The translations under genes were made by a program, and so were the position numbers. A DNA stretch of 64,000 nucleotides, from contig NZ_KZ984555.1 in the NCBI RefSeq assembly GCF_003574445.1, positions 210,360 through 274,359 of the forward strand, written 5' to 3'. The stretch is from Streptomyces sp. YIM 130001. GTDB lineage: Bacteria > Actinomycetota > Actinomycetes > Streptomycetales > Streptomycetaceae. The notes under the pieces are model-generated. The model was not told the DNA's origin and made no database searches. It saw only the letters and a program-made list of their open reading frames with translations. This document shows, piece by piece, positions 1 to 7,886 of the stretch; positions within the stretch are counted from its first letter, which is position 1, and every line of letters starts with the position of its first letter.

Positions 1-419
1 CGGAGTGGCGATGGACTGCTGTGCGGGCGCCTGCGCGGAACCAGGCGGCACCTGGGTACCTTGCGCAGTGTTCGGCGGCACGTGAGAGCCCTGCGCCGGA
101 GTGGCGATGGACTGCTGCGCGGGCGCCGATGCAGAACCAGGCGGCACCTGGGTACCTTGCGCAGTGTTCGGCGGCACGTGAGTGCCCTGCGCCGGAGTGG
201 CGATGGACTGCTGTGCGGGCGCCGGTGCAGAACCAGGCGGCACCTGGGTACCTTGCGCAGTGTTCGGCGGCACGTGAGTGCCCTGCGCCGGAGTGGCGAT
301 GGACTGCTGCGCGGGCGCCGATGCAGAACCAGGCGGCACCTGAGTACCTTGCGCGGTGTTCGGCGGCACGTGAGTGCCCTGCGCCGGAGTAGTGATGGGC
401 TGCTGCGCGGGGGCCGGTG
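1..419 (-). repeat. 96-bp tandem repeat inside the HtrA-like gene
   Basis: The same 14-base sequence cggagtggcgatgg begins at 1, 97, 193 and 289, and a diverged copy begins at 385. The period is exactly 96 bp, or 32 codons, so copy-number change keeps frame. On the minus strand each unit reads SIATPAQGTHVPP, then NTAQGTQVPPGS, then a variable tail: A-Q-A, A-S-A and A-P-A forms alternate. The array continues past the window edge. Confidence 0.9.
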
Positions 420-1221
420 AAGAACCAGGCGGCACCCGGGTGCCTTGCGCGGGAGTGGCGACCGGGCGCTGCACGGGCGGTGCGGGGGCCCATGGCCCGG
501 GCTCGCCGTACGGCGGAGTGCCGTACGGATCGGGTGCGTGGCGGGGCTTGGGCCGATCGTCGACGGGGGTGCCGGACGCGGGCGTCGCCGACGCGGGAGC
601 ACTGGAGGCGGGCGTACCCGAGGTAGAGGTACCCGACGCGGGCGTGCCCGAGGCAACGGTGTCGGGCGACGGAGCGGGGTCAGGGGCGGAGGAAGCGCTG
701 GGGCCGGGAGCTGCGTCAACGGCGGTGGCTGGCACCGGAGTTCGCGCGGATGGGCCGGGCGTGGGCAGGTCCGTCGCCGAGGTTGCCGGCGCACCGGATA
801 TGTCCTCCGCAGGGGGCACGGCGTCCTCGGGCTCTCCCTCGGCATCCGCCGAACCGGCCGGACCTGCGGAACGGGCCGAGTCGGGCCCCGCATCGACCGT
901 GGCAGCGTCCCCCGAGACAGCTCCGGAGCCCCGGAGCAAGTAGTCACCGTCACCGGGCTCCGCGACCTGTGCAGAGGCCGATCCCGGGGAGGTCCCGGCC
1001 GACGCGTCCGGATCCGCAACTGCGGCCCCCGGCGCCGTACCGCCTTGCGCTGAGAGGGAGTTGGAGGTCGCAGGCCGGTCCGGATGCGGCTCGCCGGGCG
1101 AGGAACCCGAGGGGCCCGGCGCAGCCTCGGGCGCAGCTGTCTCCGCGTGTCCCTCGCCTGCCGCACGTCGTGGACGGCTCCACCACTTCGCCTTCGGCCC
1201 GGTGGGCTTGCGCTCGTCCAT
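1..1221 (-). CDS. HtrA-like serine protease, N-terminal part only (runs off the window)
   Basis: The frame is open from the ATG at 1221 to the window edge (407 codons), so only the N-terminal part is visible. It begins MDERKPTGPKAKWWSRPRR and becomes a long Pro/Ala/Gly/Ser/Thr-rich region. Its last part is a 32-residue repeat (96-bp units at about 1-419) rich in PPGS, PPNT and APAQQ. No protease domain lies in the window. The HtrA assignment rests on position: it is the third gene after an ECF sigma factor and a zinc anti-sigma factor, the order sigE-rseA-htrA of M. tuberculosis. In that family a disordered cytoplasmic tail precedes a membrane segment, a periplasmic-type trypsin domain and a PDZ domain. 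An unrelated Pro-rich membrane protein is the alternative. Confidence 0.6.
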   Translation of the reverse strand, partial: MDERKPTGPKAKWWSRPRRAAGEGHAETAAPEAAPGPSGSSPGEPHPDRPATSNSLSAQGGTAPGAAVADPDASAGTSPGSASAQVAEPGDGDYLLRGSGAVSGDAATVDAGPDSARSAGPAGSADAEGEPEDAVPPAEDISGAPATSATDLPTPGPSARTPVPATAVDAAPGPSASSAPDPAPSPDTVASGTPASGTSTSGTPASSAPASATPASGTPVDDRPKPRHAPDPYGTPPYGEPGPWAPAPPVQRPVATPAQGTRVPPGSSPAPAQQPITTPAQGTHVPPNTAQGTQVPPGSASAPAQQSIATPAQGTHVPPNTAQGTQVPPGSAPAPAQQSIATPAQGTHVPPNTAQGTQVPPGSASAPAQQSIATPAQGSHVPPNTAQGTQVPPGSAQAPAQQSIATP

Positions 1222-1404
1222 GTTCTCCCCACAGCTGGTGCGCGGCCGAGGCGGTCGCACCCCGATCCCGCGGTGAGCCGCGCGCACGTGCGTCGCGCGG
1301 CTCGGTCTCGTTCCCCGGTGCCGCAACCGTCCGGGCACCAATTCCCGGGACGGACACGGCCAGCAGAATTCAACCAGGTTTACGAGCGATCGCGCAGGGA
1401 CCGA

Positions 1405-2376
1405 TCAGCGGGCGGACGAAACCGACGGGCCCGAGGACGCGGTGGGACGGGACGATGCCCCGGCCCAGACACCCGAGGTCGAGTCGAGTCCTGACCTGGG
1501 GTCGAGCCCCGGTGCCGGCCCACGGCCACCCGGCCCTCGTACCCGTGCCTGCTCCGCGGCGGTCTCCGACACCGGCCGTATCAGCGGCGAGAGAGCGGCG
1601 GCACCGGACAGCAGCGGGGAGACCGGCACGCCCTGAGCCCTCGCCTCCCGCAGCATCCGCTCGCGCTGCGGAACGCCGGGCAGCAGCGGCGCCGAGGCGC
1701 TCGGGGTGGCGGCCGGGGCTGCCATCGTGTCGGCCTGGCCCGCCTGAGCGGCCAGCTGTCCCCCACCACGCCGACGCTGCGTGTCGCTCGTCGCGGCGCT
1801 GCCCCCGCCCTGGCTGCGCTGAGGGGCGGCCTTCGAGCCTCTTACGTCACCGGTGTCGCTCGGCAGTCCCGTGGAGACGCCGCCGAGCGCGATGGCGGCC
1901 AGCGAGACGGCTCCGGCCGCGGCGAACGCGAACCGGCGGCCGCGCGAGGCCGATCGCTCCGCCGTACTGCGCCCGACGTCATGGATACGGAAACCGCGCC
2001 CGGAGTCGCCGCCGGGCAGCAGGCCCCCACCGTCGGCGGGGGCGTAACGGAACGCGCTCTCTCCGGGCATGCCGAAGAGACGGTCGGCCGACAGCGGAAG
2101 TACCTCGTCACCACCGAACGGCGAACCGTCGTCGGGGCCGCCCTCCGGCAGCCCCTGCAGTCTCGCCAGGAAACCCTCCGAGGGCGGCGGCGGCGCCGTG
2201 TCCGCGAAATAGCTCTTGAGCCGGCGCTGCGCATCGGCCTCGGCCTTGCACTTGGCGCAGGTCGCGAGATGAGAGAGCACCCGCTCGCGGGACTCATGGC
2301 CCAACTCGCCGTCCACCAGGGCGGCGAGACGGTCCCCCAGGTGCTGCTCGGCAGGTGTAGGACGTGAACCACTCAC
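1405..2376 (-). CDS. zinc-binding (ZAS) anti-sigma factor, membrane anchored
   Basis: This 323-residue protein should sequester the ECF sigma factor encoded just upstream. Residues 10-60 form the zinc anti-sigma domain with the H36-x3-C40-x2-C43 signature (HLATCAKC). A hydrophobic segment at about 149-171 anchors it, followed by a Ser/Ala/Gly-rich presumably extracytoplasmic tail. The GTG start shares the four bases GTGA with the sigma stop codon, which argues for translational coupling and fixes this start over longer readings. Homologues of the RseA/RsrA type release the sigma factor under envelope or redox stress, and the adjacent HtrA-like gene is a plausible effector. Confidence 0.85.
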   Translation of the reverse strand: MSGSRPTPAEQHLGDRLAALVDGELGHESRERVLSHLATCAKCKAEADAQRRLKSYFADTAPPPPSEGFLARLQGLPEGGPDDGSPFGGDEVLPLSADRLFGMPGESAFRYAPADGGGLLPGGDSGRGFRIHDVGRSTAERSASRGRRFAFAAAGAVSLAAIALGGVSTGLPSDTGDVRGSKAAPQRSQGGGSAATSDTQRRRGGGQLAAQAGQADTMAAPAATPSASAPLLPGVPQRERMLREARAQGVPVSPLLSGAAALSPLIRPVSETAAEQARVRGPGGRGPAPGLDPRSGLDSTSGVWAGASSRPTASSGPSVSSAR

Positions 2377-3185
2377 GCGGACGCGCCCCCTCCTCCCAGC
2401 GCGGGCACACCGGTGGCCCCGACCAGACGCCGCTCCGCGCGGGCCTGGGGCGAACGGTGCTGCAGTGCCTTGCGCAGCTGCGAGCGCCCACGGTGGATAC
2501 GGCTGCGCACGGTGCCCAGCTTGACGCCCAGGGTCGCGGCGATCTCCTCGTACGACAGGCCCTCGATGTCGCACAGGACGACCGCGGCGCGGAACTCCGG
2601 CGCGAGGGTGTCGAGCGCCTGCTGCACATCGGCGTCGAAGTGGGTGTCCTGGAAGACCTGCTGCGGCGACGGCTCACGGCTCGGCAGCCGCTCCGCCGCG
2701 TCGTCGCCGAGGGCGTCGAAACGGATGCGCTGGCGCCGCCGGACCATGTCCAGGAAGAGATTGGTGGTGATGCGGTGCAGCCAGCCCTCGAAGGTGCCGG
2801 GCGTGTACGTCGACAGCGAGCGGAAGACGCGGACGAAGACTTCCTGGGTGAGGTCCTCGGCATCGTGCTGGTTACCCGTGAGGCGATAGGCGAGGCGGTA
2901 CACACGGCCGCTGTGCGTGCTGACGATCTCCTCCCAGCTGGGCGGAGTCCACGCCCCCGATTCCGCATCGGCGGCAAAGGTCGCGGTGTGTGCGGATTCG
3001 GTGTCAGTGGCACCTCCCGCGCCTCGGGGGCTGCGGGGGAAACGGTCAGCATTCTTGGTCACGGATTTCGGCTCGCCCGTCGACCTGAGAAAACGACGTC
3101 GCAGTCGCGACACTTTTCCCCGGTCACCGGCCGTAGCCGCACCTCCCCTGTCGGCTCTGGTGGTGTCCAGTGGAGCCCCTACCAT
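2373..3185 (-). CDS. ECF RNA polymerase sigma factor (mycobacterial SigE-like)
   Basis: The sigma-70 region 2 fold is seen around YRLAYRLTGNQHDAEDLTQEV and the DMVRRRQRIRF promoter-melting segment. Region 4 contains LSYEEIAATLGVKLGTVRSR, a helix-turn-helix for the -35 element. It directs core polymerase to stress promoters. I start at the ATG at 3185 (270 residues), beginning MVGAPLDTTRADRGG. An ATG two codons earlier (3191) and a distant ATG at 3281 with GGGAG upstream are alternatives, but the intervening codons are AT-rich and look non-coding. It overlaps the anti-sigma gene by four bases. An ECF-type promoter lies about 145 bp upstream, suggesting autoregulation. It is not the cell-wall SigE of S. 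coelicolor; synteny is with mycobacterial sigE. Confidence 0.9.
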   Translation of the reverse strand: MVGAPLDTTRADRGGAATAGDRGKVSRLRRRFLRSTGEPKSVTKNADRFPRSPRGAGGATDTESAHTATFAADAESGAWTPPSWEEIVSTHSGRVYRLAYRLTGNQHDAEDLTQEVFVRVFRSLSTYTPGTFEGWLHRITTNLFLDMVRRRQRIRFDALGDDAAERLPSREPSPQQVFQDTHFDADVQQALDTLAPEFRAAVVLCDIEGLSYEEIAATLGVKLGTVRSRIHRGRSQLRKALQHRSPQARAERRLVGATGVPALGGGGASA

Positions 3186-3335
3186 AGCCATCCCGACCGT
3201 TAGCTCCGTGTAAGCGTTTTTACGTGAATTTGGCATAAGGGCGGTGCCCTGATCTGCGCCGCGCTCGGTGACGTGACCCATGCGCTTCTCCCGCACCTCC
3301 CCGTCCGGTGTTTCCTCCTCAGTTCCCCCCTCATT

Positions 3336-3361
3336 AACGCCCGGTCCCATCTGCGGGTTCC
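3336..3361 (-). promoter_or_regulatory. candidate autoregulatory ECF promoter for the sigma-anti-sigma operon
   Basis: On the minus strand GGAAC (3361-3357) is followed by a 17-base spacer and CGTT (3339-3336), the usual ECF -35/-10 pattern. It would start transcription near 3329 and leave a leader of about 145 nt before the ATG at 3185. This is sequence evidence only. Confidence 0.5.
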
Positions 3362-3415
3362 CGGCGCCAGCGGATACAGTCACCGCCAGGCCAACAACGG
3401 GGACAGGAGAGGGTC

Positions 3416-4048
3416 ATCACCGGCAACCGGCAGTCGAGCCTGTCGTTCGCGGACGCCTTCGTCGCCGAGGACGAAGCTCTGCTCTGGGCCCGCGAGCGGG
3501 CCAGGGAGTCAGGGCTGCGTCCGGTGTCCCCGGCCACCGGTACGACGCTCGCCATGCTGGCCGCGACCGCGGGAGCCAAGGCGGTCGCCGAGATCGGCAC
3601 CGGCACGGGCGTGTCCGGAATCCACCTTCTGCAGGGCATGCGCCCGGACGGCGTCCTGACGACCGTGGACCCCGAGCCCGAGCGCCAGCAGTTCGCCCGC
3701 GAGGCACTGCGCGCGGCCGGTTTCGCGGGCAACCGGGCCCGGTTCATCCCCGGGCGCGCCCTCGACGTACTGCCACGGCTCGCGGACAGCGGCTACGACG
3801 TGGTGTTCTGCGACGGCGACCGCATGGAGTGCCTCGAGTACCTCGCTGAATCGTTGCGCCTGCTCCGCCCCGGCGGCCTTGTCTGCTTCGAGGGCGTCTT
3901 CGCGGACGGCCGTACGGTCGACTCGGGCCCGCAGCCCGTCGAGGTGGTCCGCCAGCGGGAACTGCTGCGGGCCGTACGGGAGAGTCAGGAGCTGCTGCCG
4001 GCCCTGCTGCCCACGGCCGACGGGCTGCTCTGCGCCGTCAAGCGCTGA
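3416..4048 (+). CDS. class I SAM-dependent O-methyltransferase (Rv1220c-like)
   Basis: The SAM site is at residues 59-68 (EIGTGTGVSG), followed by the acidic VDPEPE loop that binds the ribose and the VVFCDGDR segment. The family is the small catechol-type O-methyltransferases; the substrate is unknown. The gene diverges from the ECF sigma gene exactly as Rv1220c does from sigE. The start is odd. Between the in-frame stop at 3335 and the GTG at 3524 there is no ATG, GTG or TTG, yet residues upstream of 3524 (SLSFADAFVAEDEALLWAR) match the family's N-terminus as I remember it. AGGAG at 3405-3409 sits six bases before an ATC at 3416, so I place the start there provisionally (210 residues). The GTG at 3524 would give a truncated protein lacking the first helices. 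Confidence 0.85.
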   Translation: MTGNRQSSLSFADAFVAEDEALLWARERARESGLRPVSPATGTTLAMLAATAGAKAVAEIGTGTGVSGIHLLQGMRPDGVLTTVDPEPERQQFAREALRAAGFAGNRARFIPGRALDVLPRLADSGYDVVFCDGDRMECLEYLAESLRLLRPGGLVCFEGVFADGRTVDSGPQPVEVVRQRELLRAVRESQELLPALLPTADGLLCAVKR

Positions 4049-4178
4049 GCGGCGGGGACGGCCGGGCGCCGCCCCAGGTCCGGCTTCGACCCCGGCAGAA
4101 CCCCGGCACGGCGACGCCCCGACACGCTGTTAGTGTGCCGGGGCAGTCACATCCTGAATCAGCGCTGAGCGCTCCGCG

Positions 4179-4346
4179 TCAGCCGACGACCTTCTTGAGG
4201 GCGTCGCCGAGCGCGTCGGCCTCATCGGGCGTCAGCTCGACGACAAGCCGACCGCCGCCTTCGAGCGGAACGCGCATGACGATGCCCCGCCCCTCCTTGG
4301 TCACCTCGAGCGGGCCGTCGCCCGTCCGCGGCTTCATGGCCGCCAT
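4179..4346 (-). CDS. DUF3117 family small protein
   Basis: This is a 55-residue cytoplasmic protein beginning MAAMKPRTGDGPLEVTKEGR, almost invariant across Actinobacteria, and ending DALGDALKKVVG. Its function is unknown; the M. tuberculosis counterpart is Rv1211. The start ATG at 4346 is preceded by an AAGGGG ribosome site. The other in-frame ATG three codons later is poorly spaced from that site. In the mycobacterial order it follows tag; here the enoyl-CoA hydratase gene separates the two. Recognition is firm although the gene is short. Confidence 0.9.
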   Translation of the reverse strand: MAAMKPRTGDGPLEVTKEGRGIVMRVPLEGGGRLVVELTPDEADALGDALKKVVG

Positions 4347-4671
4347 GCTCGTTCCCCTTCCTGAAACCAGCTCATCGCAGCCGGCGGCCCCATGACAGGC
4401 GCTGTGTCACCGGCATCGAACACATTGCTTCCAGGCCATTATCCCGCATGGCCGGACCCGATGACCAACATCGGTCCGTATCGCTTGGGCAAGCCACTTG
4501 AGCAAAACCACCCAATTCGGCGATGTGACTGCGATACTGCGCCGCCCCACGCGTCACTGCGATCCCGAATTGTTAGACGCAGGTCACACCTCCTGCGACA
4601 TATCCGCCCGCTGCGATCTCCGTCATCCTGGCTCCGACGACGTAACGCCCAGCGACGGAGGTACCCGCACC
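4347..4671. other. intergenic region between divergent DUF3117 and enoyl-CoA hydratase genes
   Basis: No gene is seen in these 325 bases. The region is less GC-rich than its surroundings. GATAAT on the minus strand (4443-4438), with TTGGTC 19 bases upstream, is a weak candidate promoter for DUF3117. A GGAGGT ribosome site for the hydratase lies just before 4672. Confidence 0.5.
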
Positions 4672-5472
4672 ATGGCCGACACCGTGCTCCACGAGGTGAA
4701 CGACGGACTCGCGACGATCACCCTCAACCGCCCCGAGGCCATGAACGCCATGAACACGGAGGCCAAGGTCGCACTGCGCGAGGCCGTGCTCTCGGCCGCC
4801 GCGGACCCCGCGGTGCGGGCGGTGCTGCTGACGGCGACGGGCAAGGCGTTCTGCGTGGGCCAGGACCTCAAGGAGCACATCGGCACCCTCACCGCCGAGC
4901 GCGACGCGGGCACCGGCAACACCATGAGCACGGTGGCCGAGCACTACAACCCGATCGTGCGCGCCCTCACCGAGATGCCGAAGCCGGTCGTGGCGGGCGT
5001 GAACGGGGTCGCGGCCGGCGCGGGATTCGGTTTCGCGCTCGCCGCGGACTACCGGATCGTGGCGGACACCGCCGGCTTCAACACCTCGTTCGCCGGGGTC
5101 GCGCTGACCACCGACTCCGGCGTGTCGTGGACGCTGCCGCGACTCGTCGGCCAGGGCCGGGCGGCCGACCTGCTGTTCTTCCCGCGCAGCATCAAGGCCC
5201 AGGAGGCGTACGAGCTCGGGATCGCCAACCGGGTGGTGCCCGCCGGCGAACTCGCCGCCGAAGCACGGAAGGTGGCCCGCGCGCTGGCCGACGGACCGAC
5301 GCTCGCCTACGCGGCGATCAAGGAGTCGCTCGCGCACAGCGCGTCCCACACGCTGCCCGAGACCCTGCTCAAGGAGGAGGAACTGCAGGCGAAGGCGGGC
5401 GCTTCGGAGGACCACGCGATCGCGGTACAGGCCTTCATCGCGAAGGAGGAGCCGACGTATCTCGGTCGGTGA
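4672..5472 (+). CDS. enoyl-CoA hydratase/isomerase family protein
   Basis: A 266-residue crotonase-fold protein. The oxyanion hole is formed by AFCVGQDLKE (about 60-69) and GVAAGAGFGFALAADYRI (about 107-124). At the active-site loop the sequence reads TTDSGVSWTLPRLVG: an Asp stands where hydratases carry the second catalytic Glu, and the first Glu is not evident. This resembles PaaG-type isomerases more than classical hydratases, so isomerisation of an enoyl-CoA is at least as likely as hydration. The start is set by GGAGG eight bases before the ATG. The gene stands alone on the plus strand between minus-strand neighbours and is probably a single transcription unit. Confidence 0.85.
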   Translation: MADTVLHEVNDGLATITLNRPEAMNAMNTEAKVALREAVLSAAADPAVRAVLLTATGKAFCVGQDLKEHIGTLTAERDAGTGNTMSTVAEHYNPIVRALTEMPKPVVAGVNGVAAGAGFGFALAADYRIVADTAGFNTSFAGVALTTDSGVSWTLPRLVGQGRAADLLFFPRSIKAQEAYELGIANRVVPAGELAAEARKVARALADGPTLAYAAIKESLAHSASHTLPETLLKEEELQAKAGASEDHAIAVQAFIAKEEPTYLGR

Positions 5473-5499
5473 GGGCCCACCGGCGCACGCCCGCGCGGC

Positions 5500-6081
5500 T
5501 CAACCTCCGCCGCGCGCCCTGCAGTCGGCGAGGTGATCGTCGACGAGTCCGCAGGCCTGCATCATCGCGTACGCCGTGGTGGGCCCGATGAAGCGCAGGC
5601 CGCGCTTCTTGAGCGCCTTGGACAGGGCCTTGGACTCGTCGGTGATCGCCGGGACGTCGGCCAGGGTGCGCGGCGCCGGGCGGCCGGCGGGCTCGGGCGC
5701 GTACGACCAGATCAGGGTGTCGAGTTCGCCCGGGGACCAGTCGGCGAGGACGCGGGCGTTCGCGAGGGTGGCGTCGATCTTGGCGCGGTTGCGGATGATG
5801 CCCGCGTCGGCGAGCAGGCGGGCGGCGTCGGTCTCGGTGAAAGCCGCCACCGAGCCGATCTTGAAGTCGGCGAAGGCGCGGCGGAAGCCCTCACGGCGGC
5901 GCAGGATGGTGATCCAGGAGAGGCCGGACTGGAAGGCCTCCAGGCTCAGTCGCTCGTAGAGCGCGTCGTCGCCGTGGACCGGGCGTCCCCACTCGCCGTC
6001 GTGGTACTCCGTGTAGTCCTCGCTGGACAGGGCCCAGGGGCAGCGGAGCGCTCCGTCGGGGCCAGGCTGTGCGGCGGTCAC
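5500..6081 (-). CDS. tag: DNA-3-methyladenine glycosylase I
   Basis: This 193-residue enzyme removes 3-methyladenine from alkylated DNA by base excision. It shows the TAG family features CPWA near the N-terminus, the motif YHDGEWGRPVHGD, a helix-hairpin region around LSWITILRRREGFRRAF, and the C-terminal FIGPTTAYAMMQACGLVDDH segment. The zinc-binding Cys and His residues typical of E. coli Tag (an N-terminal C and HDxEWG, and a C-terminal HxxxC) can be placed: C15, H27, and H and C in DDHLADC. The GTG start overlaps the upstream stop by four bases (GTGA), so it is cotranscribed with the DivIVA-like gene, as in mycobacteria (Rv1209-Rv1210). Confidence 0.9.
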   Translation of the reverse strand: MTAAQPGPDGALRCPWALSSEDYTEYHDGEWGRPVHGDDALYERLSLEAFQSGLSWITILRRREGFRRAFADFKIGSVAAFTETDAARLLADAGIIRNRAKIDATLANARVLADWSPGELDTLIWSYAPEPAGRPAPRTLADVPAITDESKALSKALKKRGLRFIGPTTAYAMMQACGLVDDHLADCRARGGG

Positions 6082-6704
6082 CGGCGGGGCTCCTCGGGGC
6101 CGTAGGGCGCGTCCGGGCCCTGGGGGTCGACGGCGTACGGGTCGGCGGCGGTGCCCGAGTCGGTAGGAGTGCCCGGGTCGGTGGGAGTGCCCGGGTCGGT
6201 GGGAGTGCCCGGGTCGGTGGGTGTGGCGTCCTCGGGGCAGTGGGGCTCGCCCGGCGCCCGGGCCGCGGAGGTCTCCCCCCGGTCCTGCGGTCGGTGCTGG
6301 GGGATCTCTCCGGTGTCGTACGGCGCCTGCGGGCTGTCCTGCCGGGTGTCGTACGGCGCCGGCTGACCGGTGCCGTACGCCGGGAAGAGTCCGCCGCCGA
6401 CGGCCGACGCCTCCGCGCCCGCGAGCGCCGATTCCAGCTCGGCGATCCGGGCGTCCCGCTCGGCGAGTTCCGCGCCGAGGCGGGCGAGCGCGTCGTCCAC
6501 CTCGGACATGCGGTAGCCGCGTACCGCCATCGGCAGGCGCAGCGCTTCCACGTCGGCCCGGCCCACCGGGCGCTCCTCGGGCAGCGGGTCGACCAGGCGG
6601 TCGGGCACGGGACGCGACAGGGCGCCCTTCTCGCCGCCGCCCACCACGGCGAGCGCGACCGCGGCGACCACCACGACGAGCGCGATGAGCAGGAACCAGA
6701 ACAC
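6078..6704 (-). CDS. DivIVA-domain membrane protein (Rv1209-like)
   Basis: About 208 residues: one N-terminal transmembrane helix (FWFLLIALVVVVAAVALAVV), then a short DivIVA-like stretch with LRLPMAVRGYRMSEVDDAL, a heptad-like segment rich in Ala, Glu and Leu, and a disordered acidic/Pro-rich tail. The tail contains 18-bp repeats (6163-6232) giving PTDPGT units. DivIVA-like proteins mark curved membrane and growth poles, but a direct role here is unproven. The start is uncertain: GGGGAG abuts an ATG at 6710 and is correctly spaced, six bases, from the GTG at 6704, which I prefer. It overlaps tag by four bases. Confidence 0.75.
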   Translation of the reverse strand: MFWFLLIALVVVVAAVALAVVGGGEKGALSRPVPDRLVDPLPEERPVGRADVEALRLPMAVRGYRMSEVDDALARLGAELAERDARIAELESALAGAEASAVGGGLFPAYGTGQPAPYDTRQDSPQAPYDTGEIPQHRPQDRGETSAARAPGEPHCPEDATPTDPGTPTDPGTPTDPGTPTDSGTAADPYAVDPQGPDAPYGPEEPRR

Positions 6705-6859
6705 GACCATCTCCCCGGAAGGCACCACCGACGTCCGTGTCCCGGGAGCGCCCCGCGGTCCTCGCGGGCGGCGGCCCCGGCACACTGTTCGGGTCCGATC
6801 GTGCCATGGAGCACTGACAGTTAAGGTCGCAGGCGAGCGACGCGAGGAGGAATCAGGGG

Positions 6860-7729
6860 ATGCAAGGGCCACTGCGGCTCGGTGGGCGGGAGTTCGCCGC
6901 GCACGAGCCGGTGATCATGGCGATCGTGAACCGGACCCCGGACTCCTTCTACGACCAGGGCGCCACCTTCCGGGACGAGCCGGCCCTCGCGCGCGTCGAG
7001 CAGGCCGTCGCCGAGGGCGCCGCGATCATCGACATCGGCGGGGTGAAGGCCGGCCCCGGCGAGGAGGTGACCGCCGAGGAGGAGGCGCGCCGTACGGTCG
7101 GGTTCGTCGCCGAGGTGCGGCGCCGGTTCCCGGACGTGATCATCAGCGTGGACACCTGGCGGCACGAGGTCGGCGAGGCGGCCTGCGAGGCGGGCGCCGA
7201 TCTCCTCAACGACGCCTGGGGCGGCGTCGATCCGCGTCTCGCGGAGGTGGCGGGACGCTACGGGGTGGGCATCGTCTGCACGCACGCGGGTGGTGTCCAG
7301 CCGCGGACCCGGCCGCACCGGATCGCGTACGAGGACGTGATGGCCGACATCCTGCAGGTCACGGTCTCGTTGGCCGAACGCGCGGTGGAGCTCGGGGTGG
7401 CGCCGGAGTCCGTCATGATCGATCCCGGGCACGACTTCGGGAAGAACACCCGGCACTCGCTCGAGGCGACGCGGCGGCTCGGTGAGATGGCGGAGACCGG
7501 GTGGCCGGTCCTGGTGTCGCTGTCCAACAAGGACTTCGTGGGCGAGACGCTCGACCGGCCGGTCAAGGAGCGGCTGATCGGGACACTGGCGACGACGGCG
7601 GTGTCCGCGTGGCTCGGGGCGCGGGTGTACCGGGTGCATGAAGTCGCCGAGACGCGGCAGGTGTTGGAGATGGTGGGGGCGATCGCGGGGGTCCGCGCAC
7701 CCTCAGTGGCGCGGCGGGGCTTGAGTTAG
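6860..7729 (+). CDS. folP2: dihydropteroate synthase-like protein, FolP2 type
   Basis: A 289-residue TIM-barrel protein of the pterin-binding family. The first loop is present (IVNRTPDSFYDQG, about 22-34). The second loop reads DIGGVKAGPG (58-67) where true synthases have the Thr-Arg of ESTRPG. SNKDFVGETL replaces the usual Ser-Arg-Lys substrate loop, and RVHEV near the end matches the family RxHD. These changes match M. tuberculosis FolP2 (Rv1207), which as I recall lacks synthase activity; the real role is unknown. The start follows GAGGAGGAA. The position next to tag, DivIVA-like and LOG genes repeats the mycobacterial order. Confidence 0.85.
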   Translation: MQGPLRLGGREFAAHEPVIMAIVNRTPDSFYDQGATFRDEPALARVEQAVAEGAAIIDIGGVKAGPGEEVTAEEEARRTVGFVAEVRRRFPDVIISVDTWRHEVGEAACEAGADLLNDAWGGVDPRLAEVAGRYGVGIVCTHAGGVQPRTRPHRIAYEDVMADILQVTVSLAERAVELGVAPESVMIDPGHDFGKNTRHSLEATRRLGEMAETGWPVLVSLSNKDFVGETLDRPVKERLIGTLATTAVSAWLGARVYRVHEVAETRQVLEMVGAIAGVRAPSVARRGLS

Positions 7730-7730
7730 G

Positions 7731-7752
7731 CCCGGGGCCGGCCGGCCCCGGG
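7731..7752. terminator. GC-only palindrome between convergent folP2 and LOG genes
   Basis: Perfect 22-base palindrome with half-site CCCGGGGCCGG, starting one base after the folP2 stop codon. There is no T-run, as is common for Streptomyces hairpins. It may serve both converging genes. Confidence 0.6.
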
Positions 7753-7886
7753 CCCCGTTGATTGCCGGGGCTCCACTCCGGAACCCGGGGCTCCGCCCTC
7801 GGGATGGGGTGTCGTCGCGCGCCGCGCGGGCCGCGGTTGCCGGACGTGCCGGCCCGGCGGGAGTTGCGGCCGGGCCGTGCCGACGT

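Noticed and set aside
1..419. Possible CRISPR array from regular 96-bp repeats
   Set aside because: Repeats are contiguous with no unique spacers, are an exact multiple of three and lie in an open coding frame.
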